Counted from the first letter of the stretch, positions 1 to 7,998 are shown. The stretch: DNA of 64,000 nt from Candidatus Villigracilaceae bacterium (GCA_026645935.1 JAPKMP010000001.1:1-64000); one strand, 5' to 3'. Notes: generated by a model from the letters alone, not told the origin. Numbers and translations: made by a program.

Positions 1-6
1 GATACT

Positions 7-28
7 CCCCTCCCCAGTTGGGGAGGGG
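7..28. repeat. Perfect palindrome CCCCTCCCCA-GT-TGGGGAGGGG
   Basis: Two 10-base arms flank GT just downstream of the minus-strand solute-binding gene that ends at 39. It may act as a transcription-stop hairpin, but there is no T-tract, so a dispersed REP-like repeat is as likely. A similar GC-rich hairpin (41104-41134) lies inside a coding region at the right prophage edge. Confidence 0.5.
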
Positions 29-38
29 TTGGGGTTAA

Positions 39-1421
39 TTATTTGCTCAAATCCTTCGCTGTCGATTCCATCTGCGCGAGGATCGCCGCCACCTGCCCGC
101 TCGAAACGTTCACGCGGTACATGTGCTCGAACCCATCGCCGAGCATTATTTTAACTGTACGCCACGAATCGAGTTGAGGTTGCAATTCGCCGCGCGGGAT
201 CAAACCCACAGCCTGCTGCCAATGGGGATGGGTCAATTCGTAGTCGCCGAGCAGGCTCACGGTCGAGTCGCGAAGCGGGAAGTTATGAGTCGCCTCCACC
301 CAGCGGGCATCCTGTTCGTTTTCCAAAAGCCAGCGCGCGAAAAGCCACGCTGCAAGCTGCTCCTCTTCCGTCGATCTCAGAATCGCATACGACGAGCCGT
401 AGACCGCGATGATCCCGCCGTTCTGATTCGGGAACGGAAGCACAGACCACTCGTCGCGGTTGTTCTCGCCGACGAAGGCGCGCGCCACAGTGGGCAGGTC
501 GCTTAAACTCACTGTGATGAACAACGCCTCGCGTTCTGCAAACGATAGTATCGGATCGGCATTGCTTTGCCACGAACAATTTGCTTCCGCGAGTTCGCGC
601 AAGAATTTGAACGCATTGATATTTTCGGGAGCGAGAAAACGATAATTGCCCTCCTCCAACACGCCGCCCCCGAATGCGAGCATCCACGAGTATACCGTCA
701 TCGGTTCGGTATCCACGATCCAGCCGCCCATCAGATCATTTTCCGCGAAGTCATCCTTCTTCATCGAGCCGTGCGCGCGGCAGGCTTGCTCTTGAAATTC
801 TTCAACAGATTCGGGTTCCGCAGCGAAATTCAATTCCTCCGCCCAGGTCTGATTCCACAACATCACCCGCGCCGTTCGCTGTGCAGGAATCGCAACTCGC
901 GCATTTCCCGCCAGGTCCTGATTCCAGAACGCATAAGGGATGTCGTCCGCGGTAATTCCATACAATGGGTCTTCCGCATATTCCGTCAGATCGCTTGTCA
1001 CGCCTTCTCTAAACCATTCCTGCGCATGTTCAGGCAGGACGATCACAAGGTCCGGTTTGTTCTCTGTCGGCAGGGACGCCGTCGTCTCTTCGTATAAATT
1101 CGTGAAATTGATATGACTTTCCGCTGCAACCTTGATGCCCCACTCGTTGCTTTCATTGAATTCCTTGACGAACGACTCGAACAGACTTTGCTCCAGGCCG
1201 TACCACGGCGTCCAAACTTGAATCTCCAACCCGTTCAGCGCCTCCGCATCGACCTCGAGCCGGGTCGCGGGATCGGGAGTTGAGTCCTCGCTTTGAGCGG
1301 ATTCGGTCCCCTGTGCCGCCTCGGGCGTTTCGGTTTCTTCCACAACGGAGGGGGTTGTCCCCGCGCCGCACGCCGATAAAAAGATGGATACGGTAAGAAG
1401 GAAGTAAATTATTTTCTGCAT
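39..1421 (-). CDS. ABC transporter extracellular solute-binding lipoprotein (family 1, sugar-type)
   Basis: The 460-aa protein starts with a lipoprotein signal peptide ending in the lipobox LSACG. A Thr/Glu/Ser-rich linker follows (about residues 20-55) and then a type-1 solute-binding fold typical of carbohydrate ABC transporters (motif IQVWTPW at the N-lobe, LPFPNQNGG late). It should sit on the outer face of the cytoplasmic membrane and capture a sugar or oligosaccharide; the exact ligand cannot be read. No permease or ATPase gene is adjacent in the window, so partners may lie to the left. It is followed on the same strand, 4 bases away, by no further gene inside the window; the M50 protease gene lies just upstream. 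Confidence 0.8.
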   Translation of the reverse strand: MQKIIYFLLTVSIFLSACGAGTTPSVVEETETPEAAQGTESAQSEDSTPDPATRLEVDAEALNGLEIQVWTPWYGLEQSLFESFVKEFNESNEWGIKVAAESHINFTNLYEETTASLPTENKPDLVIVLPEHAQEWFREGVTSDLTEYAEDPLYGITADDIPYAFWNQDLAGNARVAIPAQRTARVMLWNQTWAEELNFAAEPESVEEFQEQACRAHGSMKKDDFAENDLMGGWIVDTEPMTVYSWMLAFGGGVLEEGNYRFLAPENINAFKFLRELAEANCSWQSNADPILSFAEREALFITVSLSDLPTVARAFVGENNRDEWSVLPFPNQNGGIIAVYGSSYAILRSTEEEQLAAWLFARWLLENEQDARWVEATHNFPLRDSTVSLLGDYELTHPHWQQAVGLIPRGELQPQLDSWRTVKIMLGDGFEHMYRVNVSSGQVAAILAQMESTAKDLSK

Positions 1422-1425
1422 TGAT

Positions 1426-2616
1426 CTAGGCAGCCAGTAACATGAACGGCACGGGGGTGAATACCAAGATAAACACTGCGATCATGGCATAAGCGACTGC
1501 TTTGCGCTTCGGGTCGAGTTCGGTGATCTGGTCCATCGGCTGGGCATTGACGCGGCCGAGCCAGAAGAGCAGAGCCGCCCACAACCACCATCCGCTCCAA
1601 AAGACGCCAAGGACGATGAGCAATCCGACAATATAAGGAAAGGCTTTCTTCGCCTTCTCACCGAACAGCGAGTAGATGATGTGACCGCCGTCGAGCGTCC
1701 CGGCAGGGATGAGGTTGAGGGCGGTGACGAGAATCCCCGCCCAGCCTGCAAATGCAACCGGGTGAATGAAGACATCGAGTCCGCCAAAGGGAACGGGACG
1801 GCCCGTAAAGAAATATTGAAGCCAGTAAATGAGTCCCTGCGGCGCGGCGGGAGCGGGGAGCAGCTGCCTAAAGACGATGAACTTTGCAAGGAAATAAAGG
1901 ATCGAGTTGCCTTCCAAAAACCCATTCGGGTTCGGTTCGATGGGACCGAGCGAGGAAAGCGATAATCCATACAGCAAAACGGGGATTGCGATCACCAATC
2001 CGGCGATCGGTCCCGCCACACCGATATCGAAGAGAATCCGTTTATTCTTCGGTATGCCGCGCATCAGGATCGCCGCGCCCATCGTTCCAAGCGGGCTGAA
2101 AGGGAACGGGATGAAATACGGCAGGGTGGCGGGAGTCTTGTGATAACGGCTCATGAAATAATGACCGAGTTCATGCGCCAGCAAAATCCCGAGCATGCTG
2201 AGCGCGAAGGGCCAGCCGGTGAAGATGTTCTTGACGATCAAAAGGATCTGACCCAAAAAATCCGCCGGAACGGGTCCTTCGATCTGCACCCCAGCCATCA
2301 TCACACTGAAGATGGTTAAAAGGAAAAGAATGATGTTGGTGGAGACCTTTTCCCGCGCGGGTTCAGGCTGCCTGGGGGCAAGGTAGATGACATGCCTGCC
2401 GTCTTCGTGGCGGAAATGAGGGGAGAGTCCGTGCGGGGCGAGCGAATCAGCTAACCGGTCGTAGGCGGAGGCGGAATCTTCATTCAATAATCGACCGCGA
2501 TAGCGCATCAAAAATCCGGGCTGACCTCCCTCTTGCGTACCCAGGCTGGTCACGTCTTCGATGCGGAAGACACGCGCGACAAGTTGATTCAAAACTTCAG
2601 GTTCGGGAAAGGACAT
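1426..2616 (-). CDS. Site-2 protease family protein (M50 zinc metalloprotease)
   Basis: A 396-aa polytopic membrane protein. The zinc site HELGH is in a membrane segment near residue 146 and the second M50 signature, NLIPAGTLDGGH, lies near residue 293; together these are the catalytic features of intramembrane site-2 proteases. The N-terminal 90 residues are soluble and resemble the extra domain in bacterial/plant EGY-like members. Its substrate is unknown; relatives cleave anti-sigma factors or membrane signal fragments. It ends 4 bases before the start of the solute-binding gene, so the two are probably co-transcribed. The start ATG at 2616 fits the family length. Confidence 0.85.
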   Translation of the reverse strand: MSFPEPEVLNQLVARVFRIEDVTSLGTQEGGQPGFLMRYRGRLLNEDSASAYDRLADSLAPHGLSPHFRHEDGRHVIYLAPRQPEPAREKVSTNIILFLLTIFSVMMAGVQIEGPVPADFLGQILLIVKNIFTGWPFALSMLGILLAHELGHYFMSRYHKTPATLPYFIPFPFSPLGTMGAAILMRGIPKNKRILFDIGVAGPIAGLVIAIPVLLYGLSLSSLGPIEPNPNGFLEGNSILYFLAKFIVFRQLLPAPAAPQGLIYWLQYFFTGRPVPFGGLDVFIHPVAFAGWAGILVTALNLIPAGTLDGGHIIYSLFGEKAKKAFPYIVGLLIVLGVFWSGWWLWAALLFWLGRVNAQPMDQITELDPKRKAVAYAMIAVFILVFTPVPFMLLAA

Positions 2617-2641
2617 GCTTTACTCCATATTTCAAGTACGA

Positions 2642-2699
2642 TGGGCGACCCGTCCATCCACGCCCGACAAAACTTTATTGCGCAAAGGGAGGGTCGCCC
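2642..2699. repeat. Long inverted repeat between tRNA-Sec and the M50 gene
   Basis: GGGCGACCC (2642-2650) is matched by GGGTCGCCC (2691-2699) across a loop of about 40 bases. It lies immediately downstream of the minus-strand tRNA gene, so it could stop or protect that transcript, or be a repeat. No function can be assigned from sequence alone. Confidence 0.4.
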
Positions 2700-2713
2700 G
2701 AATGTATCATAGG

Positions 2714-2807
2714 CGAGAGTGGATGGGAGTCGAACCCACCGCGGCTCGCAACGCGGCCCGCCACAGGTTTTGAAGACCAGGAAGCCCACCGGGACCTAAC
2801 CACTCCC
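2714..2807 (-). tRNA. selC: tRNA-Sec (anticodon TCA)
   Basis: Read on the minus strand this 94-nt gene folds with the hallmarks of bacterial selenocysteine tRNA: an 8-bp acceptor stem (GGGAGTGG with CCACTCTC), a long variable arm (about 20 nt), a T arm GTGGG-TTCGACT-CCCAT, and an anticodon loop CTTCAAA giving UCA (2771-2773). The discriminator is G and CCA is only partly encoded (GCCT follows). One mismatch is seen in the anticodon stem. The unusual length and 8-bp acceptor argue against a suppressor Ser or Leu tRNA. It implies that the organism makes selenoproteins with SelA/SelB encoded elsewhere. Confidence 0.9.
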
Positions 2808-2908
2808 ATTGGCAAGCATAACCGAGAGGGATGGGTTTTGCAAGTTTGAGGTTAAGAGGGGCTAAATTAAACAGGTTGCTGTCTTGCAAGGAGGCTGTAA
2901 AAATATTT

Positions 2909-2957
2909 AACGCAAAGTCGCAGAGTCGCAAAGAAAAATCCTGGCGGCTTTGCGTCA
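2909..2957. repeat. Short dispersed inverted repeat (AACGCAAAG...CTTTGCGT)
   Basis: Arms AACGCAAAG (2909-2917) and CTTTGCGT (2948-2955) enclose purine-rich sequence with internal repeats of GTCGCA. A related but longer copy with arms TTTAACG / CGTTAAG and inner GACGC/GCGTC lies at 3565-3637. These look like members of one small non-coding repeat family. Confidence 0.5.
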
Positions 2958-3031
2958 AGAAATCTTGATTGCCCGGTTCTACAAAGAATCGTGACAGAAA
3001 ATTTGACGGAGGGCAAAAAATGGGATTGGAT

Positions 3032-3391
3032 CTATATCTGCCGACCCGGTAATATCGGCGGGACGTAATCGGGCGCAAAGATGAACAAGGAGACGATGGC
3101 GGCCAGCATGAGTACCATGCAAAGGAAAACAAACCCGCCTGTCAGGATCCCCGTCCATGCCATTGTCTTCCCGCCTTCATTATTCCTGCGAATTGTCTTC
3201 AACGAGATTGCGCCGTAGATCAAGGCGAGTAGTCCGAGAAGGAAGCTGATCGGAAAACAAACGAAGCCGGTCAACGGGATCGGGATCATCCCGCCGCATA
3301 AAGCCAGCAGGGTGAGCATTCCAAGGATGAGGCTAATGATGGAATGTGGATTTGTTTTTGGAGAAGGATAGATCGGTTCGTTTGATTCCAT
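3032..3391 (-). CDS. Small membrane protein, DUF4190-like
   Basis: About 119 aa when started at the ATG at 3391 (MESNEPIYPSP); a longer in-frame extension to 3511 would read through a MITE-like repeat and is unlikely to be coding. After a Pro-rich cytoplasmic start there are three hydrophobic segments; the first two are Gly/Leu-rich and separated by a short Pro-containing turn, as in DUF4190 proteins, with a basic loop (KTIRRNNEGG) before the last segment. Function unknown. It stands alone between tRNA-Sec and the prophage. Confidence 0.6.
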   Translation of the reverse strand: MESNEPIYPSPKTNPHSIISLILGMLTLLALCGGMIPIPLTGFVCFPISFLLGLLALIYGAISLKTIRRNNEGGKTMAWTGILTGGFVFLCMVLMLAAIVSLFIFAPDYVPPILPGRQI

Positions 3392-3423
3392 GAGATATCT
3401 CGTAGGGAATAAAAATCTTATTA

Positions 3424-3500
3424 GACCTCTTGCATAAGCAATCCCCGGCAGCGGGGACGCCGCCTTGAGCAAGATAAAATTGTGACTTTTGCAAGAAGTC
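3424..3500. repeat. MITE-like element with 15-bp terminal inverted repeats
   Basis: GACCTCTTGCATAAG at the left end and CTTTTGCAAGAAGTC at the right end are imperfect inverted repeats (12 of 15 or better). The right half (from GGACGCCGCCTTGAGCAAG to TTGCAAGAAGTC) recurs at 50067-50111 in the host region next to phoU. It carries no ORF and lies just upstream of the small membrane protein gene, so it may alter that promoter. Confidence 0.6.
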
Positions 3501-3564
3501 AAATTAATCACAGATGCATACGGACGAGTGATGCGAGTTGCCGTCTTGTGTAAATGGTTCAGAG

Positions 3565-3637
3565 TTTAACGAAAAGACGCAAGGCCGCAGGAATAATAGT
3601 TTACGATCTTCGCGTCTTGGCGACCTTGCGTTAAGAA
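3565..3637. repeat. Dispersed inverted repeat, second copy of the 2909-2957 family
   Basis: Outer arms TTTAACG/CGTTAAG and inner arms GACGCAAGG / CCTTGCG with GCGTC surround an AT-rich centre. Together with the MITE-like element it fills the 3392-3716 gap left of attL. No gene is seen in this gap. Confidence 0.45.
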
Positions 3638-3716
3638 AGAAATAAGTGCGAGGATACTTTGTTTGCCTGTGGTTTAAAACAAAACCGTCCCCGGCAGGAC
3701 GGTTTCTTTCACAATC

Positions 3717-3752
3717 TGTCGGGGCGAGAGGATTTGAACCTCCGACCCCTTG
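3717..3752. other. attL: displaced 3' end of tRNA-Pro
   Basis: Thirty-six bases identical to 41646-41681. It holds the tRNA 3' acceptor strand and T arm only; to the right the sequence diverges at once (GGGTG here, CACCC in the intact tRNA). This is the original host tRNA end displaced by integration. Confidence 0.9.
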
Positions 3753-3819
3753 GGGTGCGGATCGCTTCGGGAAACTCGTCGAATTTTTGTTCTATTTTGA
3801 GAGAGCGTCAGAATGATGT

Positions 3820-5547
3820 TCATGGTAAAGATTCGCAAGCAGAGCCGTCGTTGTTTTGATCGAGACGATGGATATCACCCGCGCCTTGCGACTGGCAATA
3901 GTTGAAGCAGGCTTGCGCACTGGCGTGAGTTGAAAAGTCGGTGCAGTTGTAAGAGTCTCCTGCGCAAGAACAAACTGCGGACTGACCCGCAGGCGGGCTG
4001 GTGGGACTTTGGTTGATGGGCAGTACCTGCAAGAAGGTGGTGGCGGTCGGGAAGACCTGAAGCGTGGCGGTTGGCAGCGGGGCGAGTGTGGCTGTTTCTG
4101 TGGAAGCGAGAGTCGCGGTTGGCAATGATGTATTTGTGATAGCGGCTTGGGCGGTTTGGGTGTAGGGAAGCCAGGCTTCAGCCAGGGCAGTGAGTTGGAC
4201 GGCGACCAGGTCAATGGTTGGGGCAGGCGGAGTCGGGTTTCCACTTCCGCCCGCAAACGAAGATACGACGCAAAGAAAGACAGTCGCTCCAATGACGCCA
4301 AGCGATATTTTTTGATTTCGCGGCGAGGCGTTGCCGATCTTCCAGAGCCATTTTCCAATCTGCCACAGTCCCGCGAACAGCAGGATGTAGAGATTGATAA
4401 CCAGAATGACCGGAAGAACAAACAGGAAATAAAGACATCCTTTGCCTTTGATCGGGATGAGCGGAAGTTTAGATTTCGGCGCAGGAGGCGGAGCAACGGC
4501 TTCCGGTTGTTTTGGTTGAGCGGGCGTAGATATCGGAGTAGGGAGTACTTTCGGTTCGGTTTGCAATTCCACGCTCGGCATACTTACCGGTTCGTTTGAC
4601 GGCTCTTTTTTGGTGGACGCATAGGGTTTGATCTCAAATTCCTTTAGGTCAAAATCCAACCGAACGCCAAGATTTGTCTTGAAGCCATTTATCATTTTCC
4701 CGCCGCGAATACTCGCATAACAATGCCCAATCGCATTGGCAGGCGCGCCCAGCGCGGCAAGACGTTTCAAGTATTTTTTTGCGGTTGCCGGTTTCAGGTA
4801 GCCGACTGTCAAATCATCGATTTTGACAAAAACCTGACGCTCCAGAACGTCGGGCTGTTCATGATTGAATAAAAATGCTTCGTGCCAATCTTCGTCACAG
4901 CCTTCTTCGTCATCGTAGTACTGAACAATCTTTTCAAGATTGCGGAAATACGTTTTTTCACCCTCTATTTGTACCGGATAAATATCGTCATAGGAGCTCG
5001 AAAGACTTACGATGCGAGGAGTGAGACCGACAAGTAGTTCTTTAAATAAATTCTCGATGGAAAGCAGTTGATAAACGATTTGGCAATCGACCAGGGCGCG
5101 ATGCGCAGATCGGGAAACTTTGATGGAATAGCTTTTGGATAACTTTTGCAAAGAGATAAAACTGTGACCTTTGCCTTCCCAGTTTATATCGTTCATGGAA
5201 CAGCGCCATGTTTTCTCGGCGCAAGCCGGATAAAGCCGGGTAAGAAAGGCTTTGTCGAATTTGACGTTATGGGCTATGACGATGTCTGCGGAGGCAAAAA
5301 GGGAAAGGATGCGTTGATCGTCCAGCTTTTGACCGCGCACCATTTCGTCTGTGATGCGGTTTACTTTTTGCGCCTCAAGCGGGATTGGAAAAGCGGGCTG
5401 CCGCAAACCGCTGTACGTATCAATGATTTGCCCGATGGTTTGCGCTTCTTCATCGTACGAAAAAGCCAAGCCTGCAAATTCTATGATTTCGTCGCGGGAC
5501 GGCGAGAGACCGGTTGTTTCGACATCAACGATGAGCGCTGTTTTCAT
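3820..5547 (-). CDS. DnaQ-type exonuclease fused to HIRAN-like, transmembrane and Excalibur domains
   Basis: A 575-aa fusion. Residues 1-165 are a DEDDh 3'-5' exonuclease: ExoI VDVETTG (D8, E10), ExoII IAHNVKFD (D98), ExoIII SAHRALVD (H149, D154). Residues about 235-306 look like a HIRAN-type DNA-end-binding fold. A Pro-rich linker leads to two hydrophobic segments (about 371-395 and 415-433), then a Thr/Pro-rich stretch and a C-terminal Cys-rich Excalibur-like calcium motif (HRLDQNNDGSACE). A nuclease tied to the membrane with a probably external calcium-binding tail is odd. It is the last gene before attL, reads away from the repressor, and is more AT-rich than the phage structural genes, so it may be a lysogenic-conversion or defence cargo gene. 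Confidence 0.75.
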   Translation of the reverse strand: MKTALIVDVETTGLSPSRDEIIEFAGLAFSYDEEAQTIGQIIDTYSGLRQPAFPIPLEAQKVNRITDEMVRGQKLDDQRILSLFASADIVIAHNVKFDKAFLTRLYPACAEKTWRCSMNDINWEGKGHSFISLQKLSKSYSIKVSRSAHRALVDCQIVYQLLSIENLFKELLVGLTPRIVSLSSSYDDIYPVQIEGEKTYFRNLEKIVQYYDDEEGCDEDWHEAFLFNHEQPDVLERQVFVKIDDLTVGYLKPATAKKYLKRLAALGAPANAIGHCYASIRGGKMINGFKTNLGVRLDFDLKEFEIKPYASTKKEPSNEPVSMPSVELQTEPKVLPTPISTPAQPKQPEAVAPPPAPKSKLPLIPIKGKGCLYFLFVLPVILVINLYILLFAGLWQIGKWLWKIGNASPRNQKISLGVIGATVFLCVVSSFAGGSGNPTPPAPTIDLVAVQLTALAEAWLPYTQTAQAAITNTSLPTATLASTETATLAPLPTATLQVFPTATTFLQVLPINQSPTSPPAGQSAVCSCAGDSYNCTDFSTHASAQACFNYCQSQGAGDIHRLDQNNDGSACESLP

Positions 5548-5558
5548 ACCCCCTCTTT

Positions 5559-5786
5559 TTAGCGGGTTGATTTTTTGAAGGTGCGGGGAAATGGAGTGAC
5601 GATGAAGAACATAAACGCCAAAAAGATCATGAAGGCGTTGAGCAGTGTTTTGGGTATCTTTATACGAAGGACTTCAACCTGAAAACGCAGGCGCATGAAT
5701 TTACGCTCCCACCAGGGCAGGTACTTCCATGCGCTAACCACTCTCGCGTGTTCTTCGATTTTTATGAACTCGTTTAGATTCTTCAT
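5559..5786 (-). CDS. Small single-pass membrane protein
   Basis: 75 aa, with a basic/aromatic N-terminal half (WKYLPWWERKFMRLRF) and one hydrophobic segment near residues 48-66 (NAFMIFLAFMFFIV), ending in a basic tail. It lies 11 bases upstream of the exonuclease start and its own start overlaps the end of the repressor gene by 53 bases, so all three probably share one leftward lysogenic transcript. Function unknown; a partner of the membrane-anchored exonuclease is possible but unproven. Confidence 0.55.
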   Translation of the reverse strand: MKNLNEFIKIEEHARVVSAWKYLPWWERKFMRLRFQVEVLRIKIPKTLLNAFMIFLAFMFFIVTPFPRTFKKSTR

Positions 5787-6099
5787 GGGCTAGGATATTT
5801 TCAACCTCCTGGCGAAACTTGCGGCGGAACTCTTCGGAGACTTCATCCCAGTGCTGCGTGATATATGCAAGGTCTTCATCGGGTCGGGGCAAGCCAAGCA
5901 CGTCATAGACTTCAAAGCCAAGTTTGCCAGAGAGATGTCGAAGATTTTCTGTATTAGGTTTACGTTTACCATTCATCCAATGCGAAAGGATGGACTGGCT
6001 TACTTCGAGATGATTCGCAAACTCTTGAATAGTTTTTTTCTCCCCTTGTGACATTCGCCATTCCAAGTACTTTTGTTCTAAAAATGTGGGGAAATTCAT
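5734..6099 (-). CDS. XRE-family transcription regulator, probable prophage repressor
   Basis: 121 aa with an N-terminal helix-turn-helix of the lambda-repressor type (IQEFANHLEVSQSILSHWMNG, residues about 24-44, here spanning recognition helix SQSILSHWM). There is no LexA/CI-type peptidase domain, so it would not self-cleave on DNA damage. It points leftwards and faces a divergent early region across 107 bases holding a good rightward promoter, the normal position of a lysogeny repressor. Confidence 0.75.
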   Translation of the reverse strand: MNFPTFLEQKYLEWRMSQGEKKTIQEFANHLEVSQSILSHWMNGKRKPNTENLRHLSGKLGFEVYDVLGLPRPDEDLAYITQHWDEVSEEFRRKFRQEVENILAHEESKRVHKNRRTRESG

Positions 6100-6141
6100 C
6101 TTCTGTATTTTATTTCTCCGTTGTAATTCAGTAAATGGGGG

Positions 6142-6170
6142 TTGACAAATCTATGACTAAGGTGTAAATT
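6142..6170 (+). promoter_or_regulatory. Early rightward promoter (TTGACA-17-TAAATT) with operator-like repeats
   Basis: A perfect -35 (6142-6147) and a good -10 (6165-6170) are separated by 17 bases. Direct repeats TATGAC at 6152-6157 and 6170-6175 lie on the spacer and just after the -10, one and a half to two helical turns apart, and are candidate operators for the repressor at 5734-6099. It would drive the long early operon starting at 6207. Confidence 0.75.
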
Positions 6171-6206
6171 ATGACACTGTAATAAAAAAAAACAGTGGAG
6201 AACTAA

Positions 6207-6581
6207 ATGGCAGATATGACAGGCATCAACACCCCTTTGGAAATCACCGAGACGCACGAGTCGTATTTGATCGTGGCGGCTCTGGGGGACATCAGCGCAG
6301 GCACGCAAGCCAGCGCGGATCTTTTCAATAACGGATTGGGCGAAAAGCATCCTTGGCGGGTCAGCCGTCAGACGGTGTGGAGTTGGGGAAACGGCTCGAA
6401 GCGCGTGAGCGACAGCCGACTGCGCTTCTGGAAACATGCTTTTCCGATCGAGGACCCGCGCCATAAGTTGGCGGCGGCAATCAGCGAATTCCGCGAGAAG
6501 GAGGCGGCTGAGACCAATGCCCACTGGGTCGCGCCCGCCGCTCCGATCAAGAAGCGAACATCCAAGGCGGTGACAGGATGA
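6207..6581 (+). CDS. First early protein, putative DNA-binding regulator
   Basis: 124 aa. A central segment (RVSRQTVWSWGNGSKRVSDSR, around residues 52-72) looks like a helix-turn-helix recognition region, and the C-terminus is basic and Ala/Pro-rich. As the first gene behind the early promoter and opposite the repressor it is in the Cro position. Family not recognised; function inferred from place and the HTH-like stretch. It overlaps the next gene by 4 bases. Confidence 0.55.
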   Translation: MADMTGINTPLEITETHESYLIVAALGDISAGTQASADLFNNGLGEKHPWRVSRQTVWSWGNGSKRVSDSRLRFWKHAFPIEDPRHKLAAAISEFREKEAAETNAHWVAPAAPIKKRTSKAVTG

Positions 6582-6829
6582 AAACGGTCAAACGCAAGCC
6601 AATCAAAAAAAACCGCAAGGTCTCCTCCAGAAAAATGACCGAATACGCAAAGCAGGGGCGCGGGGCAAATGCCTTCGTGCCGCGCCGAACGAAGAAGCGC
6701 GACCTCTTGCAGGAACGAATTGACAAGGTGGTGAAAAAAGCCTTGAAGCGCCGGGGCAAGACCAATTACGACGTGATCCGCCATGTCAACGCGCCGTTGA
6801 GATTTACGAACGCGAGCAAGATTGGATGA
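6578..6829 (+). CDS. Small highly basic protein
   Basis: 83 aa, rich in Lys and Arg throughout (KRKPIKKNRK at the start, RRTKKRD mid), predicted soluble. The charge suggests nucleic-acid binding. ATGA overlap with the preceding gene shows translational coupling. No family recognised. Confidence 0.55.
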   Translation: MKTVKRKPIKKNRKVSSRKMTEYAKQGRGANAFVPRRTKKRDLLQERIDKVVKKALKRRGKTNYDVIRHVNAPLRFTNASKIG

Positions 6830-6845
6830 GGAGAAGGAGAAGGAT

Positions 6846-7313
6846 ATGAAACCATTACAAACAATCGTCATCGCCAAAGACCCCGCCGACCTGCTGATAC
6901 AGGTGATGGAACGGATCACCCTCGGCGGCGATTTGTACACCCCGCTCTTTGTCAGCCATGAGGGTTTGCTCTGTCAGCGCATGATTCCAACGCTTTGCGT
7001 CTACAAATACCGGCTGATCATCGCGCAAGACCTCGACGATCTTGCCAACCAGGAGCGCAACATGATCGAACTCGGTTTCGATTACATGTTCAACACCGTG
7101 CTGTGGAACGCCAAATACCTGCAATGGATGAGCCGCATGAACGAAAGCGGGGCGCGTGTGCGCGACGCGATTGCGCAGGTCTTCACGCCGGCGCCAGCCA
7201 AGCGCGAGGACGAGTTGCGGTTGGTGGAGGACGTGCGCGCCGTGTTGGGGATGAAGCCCGCCGCGAGCGACGCGTTCGAAGTGACGTTCCCGTTCCCGAT
7301 CCGTTTGTCATAG
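6846..7313 (+). CDS. Conserved-looking early phage protein of unknown function
   Basis: 155 aa from the ATG at 6846, chosen because GGAGAAGG sits directly upstream; a TTG start 24 bases earlier is possible but overlaps the previous gene. The protein is mixed alpha/beta without membrane segments or Cys clusters. Nothing in it gives a function; it lies in the early operon between a basic protein and a membrane protein. Confidence 0.55.
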   Translation: MKPLQTIVIAKDPADLLIQVMERITLGGDLYTPLFVSHEGLLCQRMIPTLCVYKYRLIIAQDLDDLANQERNMIELGFDYMFNTVLWNAKYLQWMSRMNESGARVRDAIAQVFTPAPAKREDELRLVEDVRAVLGMKPAASDAFEVTFPFPIRLS

Positions 7314-7342
7314 GTTCAGGATAACAGGCAGGGCGAATCCCG

Positions 7343-7813
7343 ATGAAAGCCGACCTTATCCCGACAGATATTCTCGCAGCCATCCTGATCGAACTGCTGT
7401 TCGGGCTTGCCTATAACGGAGTCGTCGCCTACTGGGCGGAACACCGCCTGATGCACGTCTCGTGGTCGGTGGTGATCGGTGTCAGCGGCACGCTTCTGAT
7501 CCCCGCCGTGTTTTGGTTCGACCGCTCCATGCCGTTCTACCAATCCGGGCTGATCCTGCTGGGCTGTTTCGCGGCGAGCGGCACGCCGATGATCGTCGGC
7601 TCGATGCGGCGGACGGTGGCGCGCAAAGACGACAAGAAGCGCCGCCCGCTTGGAAATACCGCCATGCGCATCCGCGACGACGTGGTGATGGAACTGGCGG
7701 CGCTGGCGCATGAGATCGCCGAGAAATCGAAAGCGGATTCGATCCGATTGCACGACCTGCCGGATTACGTCAACCGCCTGCACGGGTTGATCGGCAGTTT
7801 GAAAACCTTGTGA
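7343..7813 (+). CDS. Membrane protein with cytoplasmic C-terminal helix domain
   Basis: 156 aa. Three hydrophobic segments (about 9-29, 40-58, 64-86) are followed by a basic stretch (MRRTVARKDDKKRR) and a soluble, mostly helical C-terminal 60 residues. Not recognised. The early-operon context would fit a membrane anchor for replication or exclusion, but this is guesswork. Confidence 0.5.
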   Translation: MKADLIPTDILAAILIELLFGLAYNGVVAYWAEHRLMHVSWSVVIGVSGTLLIPAVFWFDRSMPFYQSGLILLGCFAASGTPMIVGSMRRTVARKDDKKRRPLGNTAMRIRDDVVMELAALAHEIAEKSKADSIRLHDLPDYVNRLHGLIGSLKTL

Positions 7814-7849
7814 GTAGCAGGGCGTAACCCCTGTTCATTCTCCTCCTTT

Positions 7850-7891
7850 CTGCCTGACCCTGACCTGGAGCAGTCGGGGTCAGGCAGACGG
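7850..7891. terminator. Strong hairpin after the first early gene block
   Basis: TCTGCCTGACCC and GGGTCAGGCAGA form a perfect 12-bp stem around a 15-base loop region, between the membrane protein gene and parB. There is no T-tract, so it may pause or process the early transcript rather than end it. Confidence 0.45.
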
Positions 7892-7950
7892 AGAATCTCT
7901 CTCCAATAGCCGCCATGACCCAGCCAGTTGGGTGCATGGATGGGGAGGGG

Positions 7951-7998
7951 AAGAAAGCAGAAGGCAGAAAGCAGAAGGCAGAAAGCAGTAAGCAGTTA
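7951..7998. repeat. Tandem GAAAGCAGAAGGCA-type repeat
   Basis: About three copies of a 14-base unit (AGAAAGCAGAAGGC) in the leader of the ParB gene, followed by AGTAAGCAGTTATCCGTCACC-type sequence. Related stretches occur inside phage genes at about 10581-10612, 11082-11102 and 11427-11452, so this is one dispersed low-complexity family. Confidence 0.6.

Noticed and set aside
3392-3511. Upstream extension of the small membrane protein to 3511
   Set aside because: It reads through the MITE-like repeat; the ATG at 3391 gives a normal start.
7951-7998. CRISPR array
   Set aside because: Units are tandem without spacers. No array or cas gene is seen anywhere in the window.
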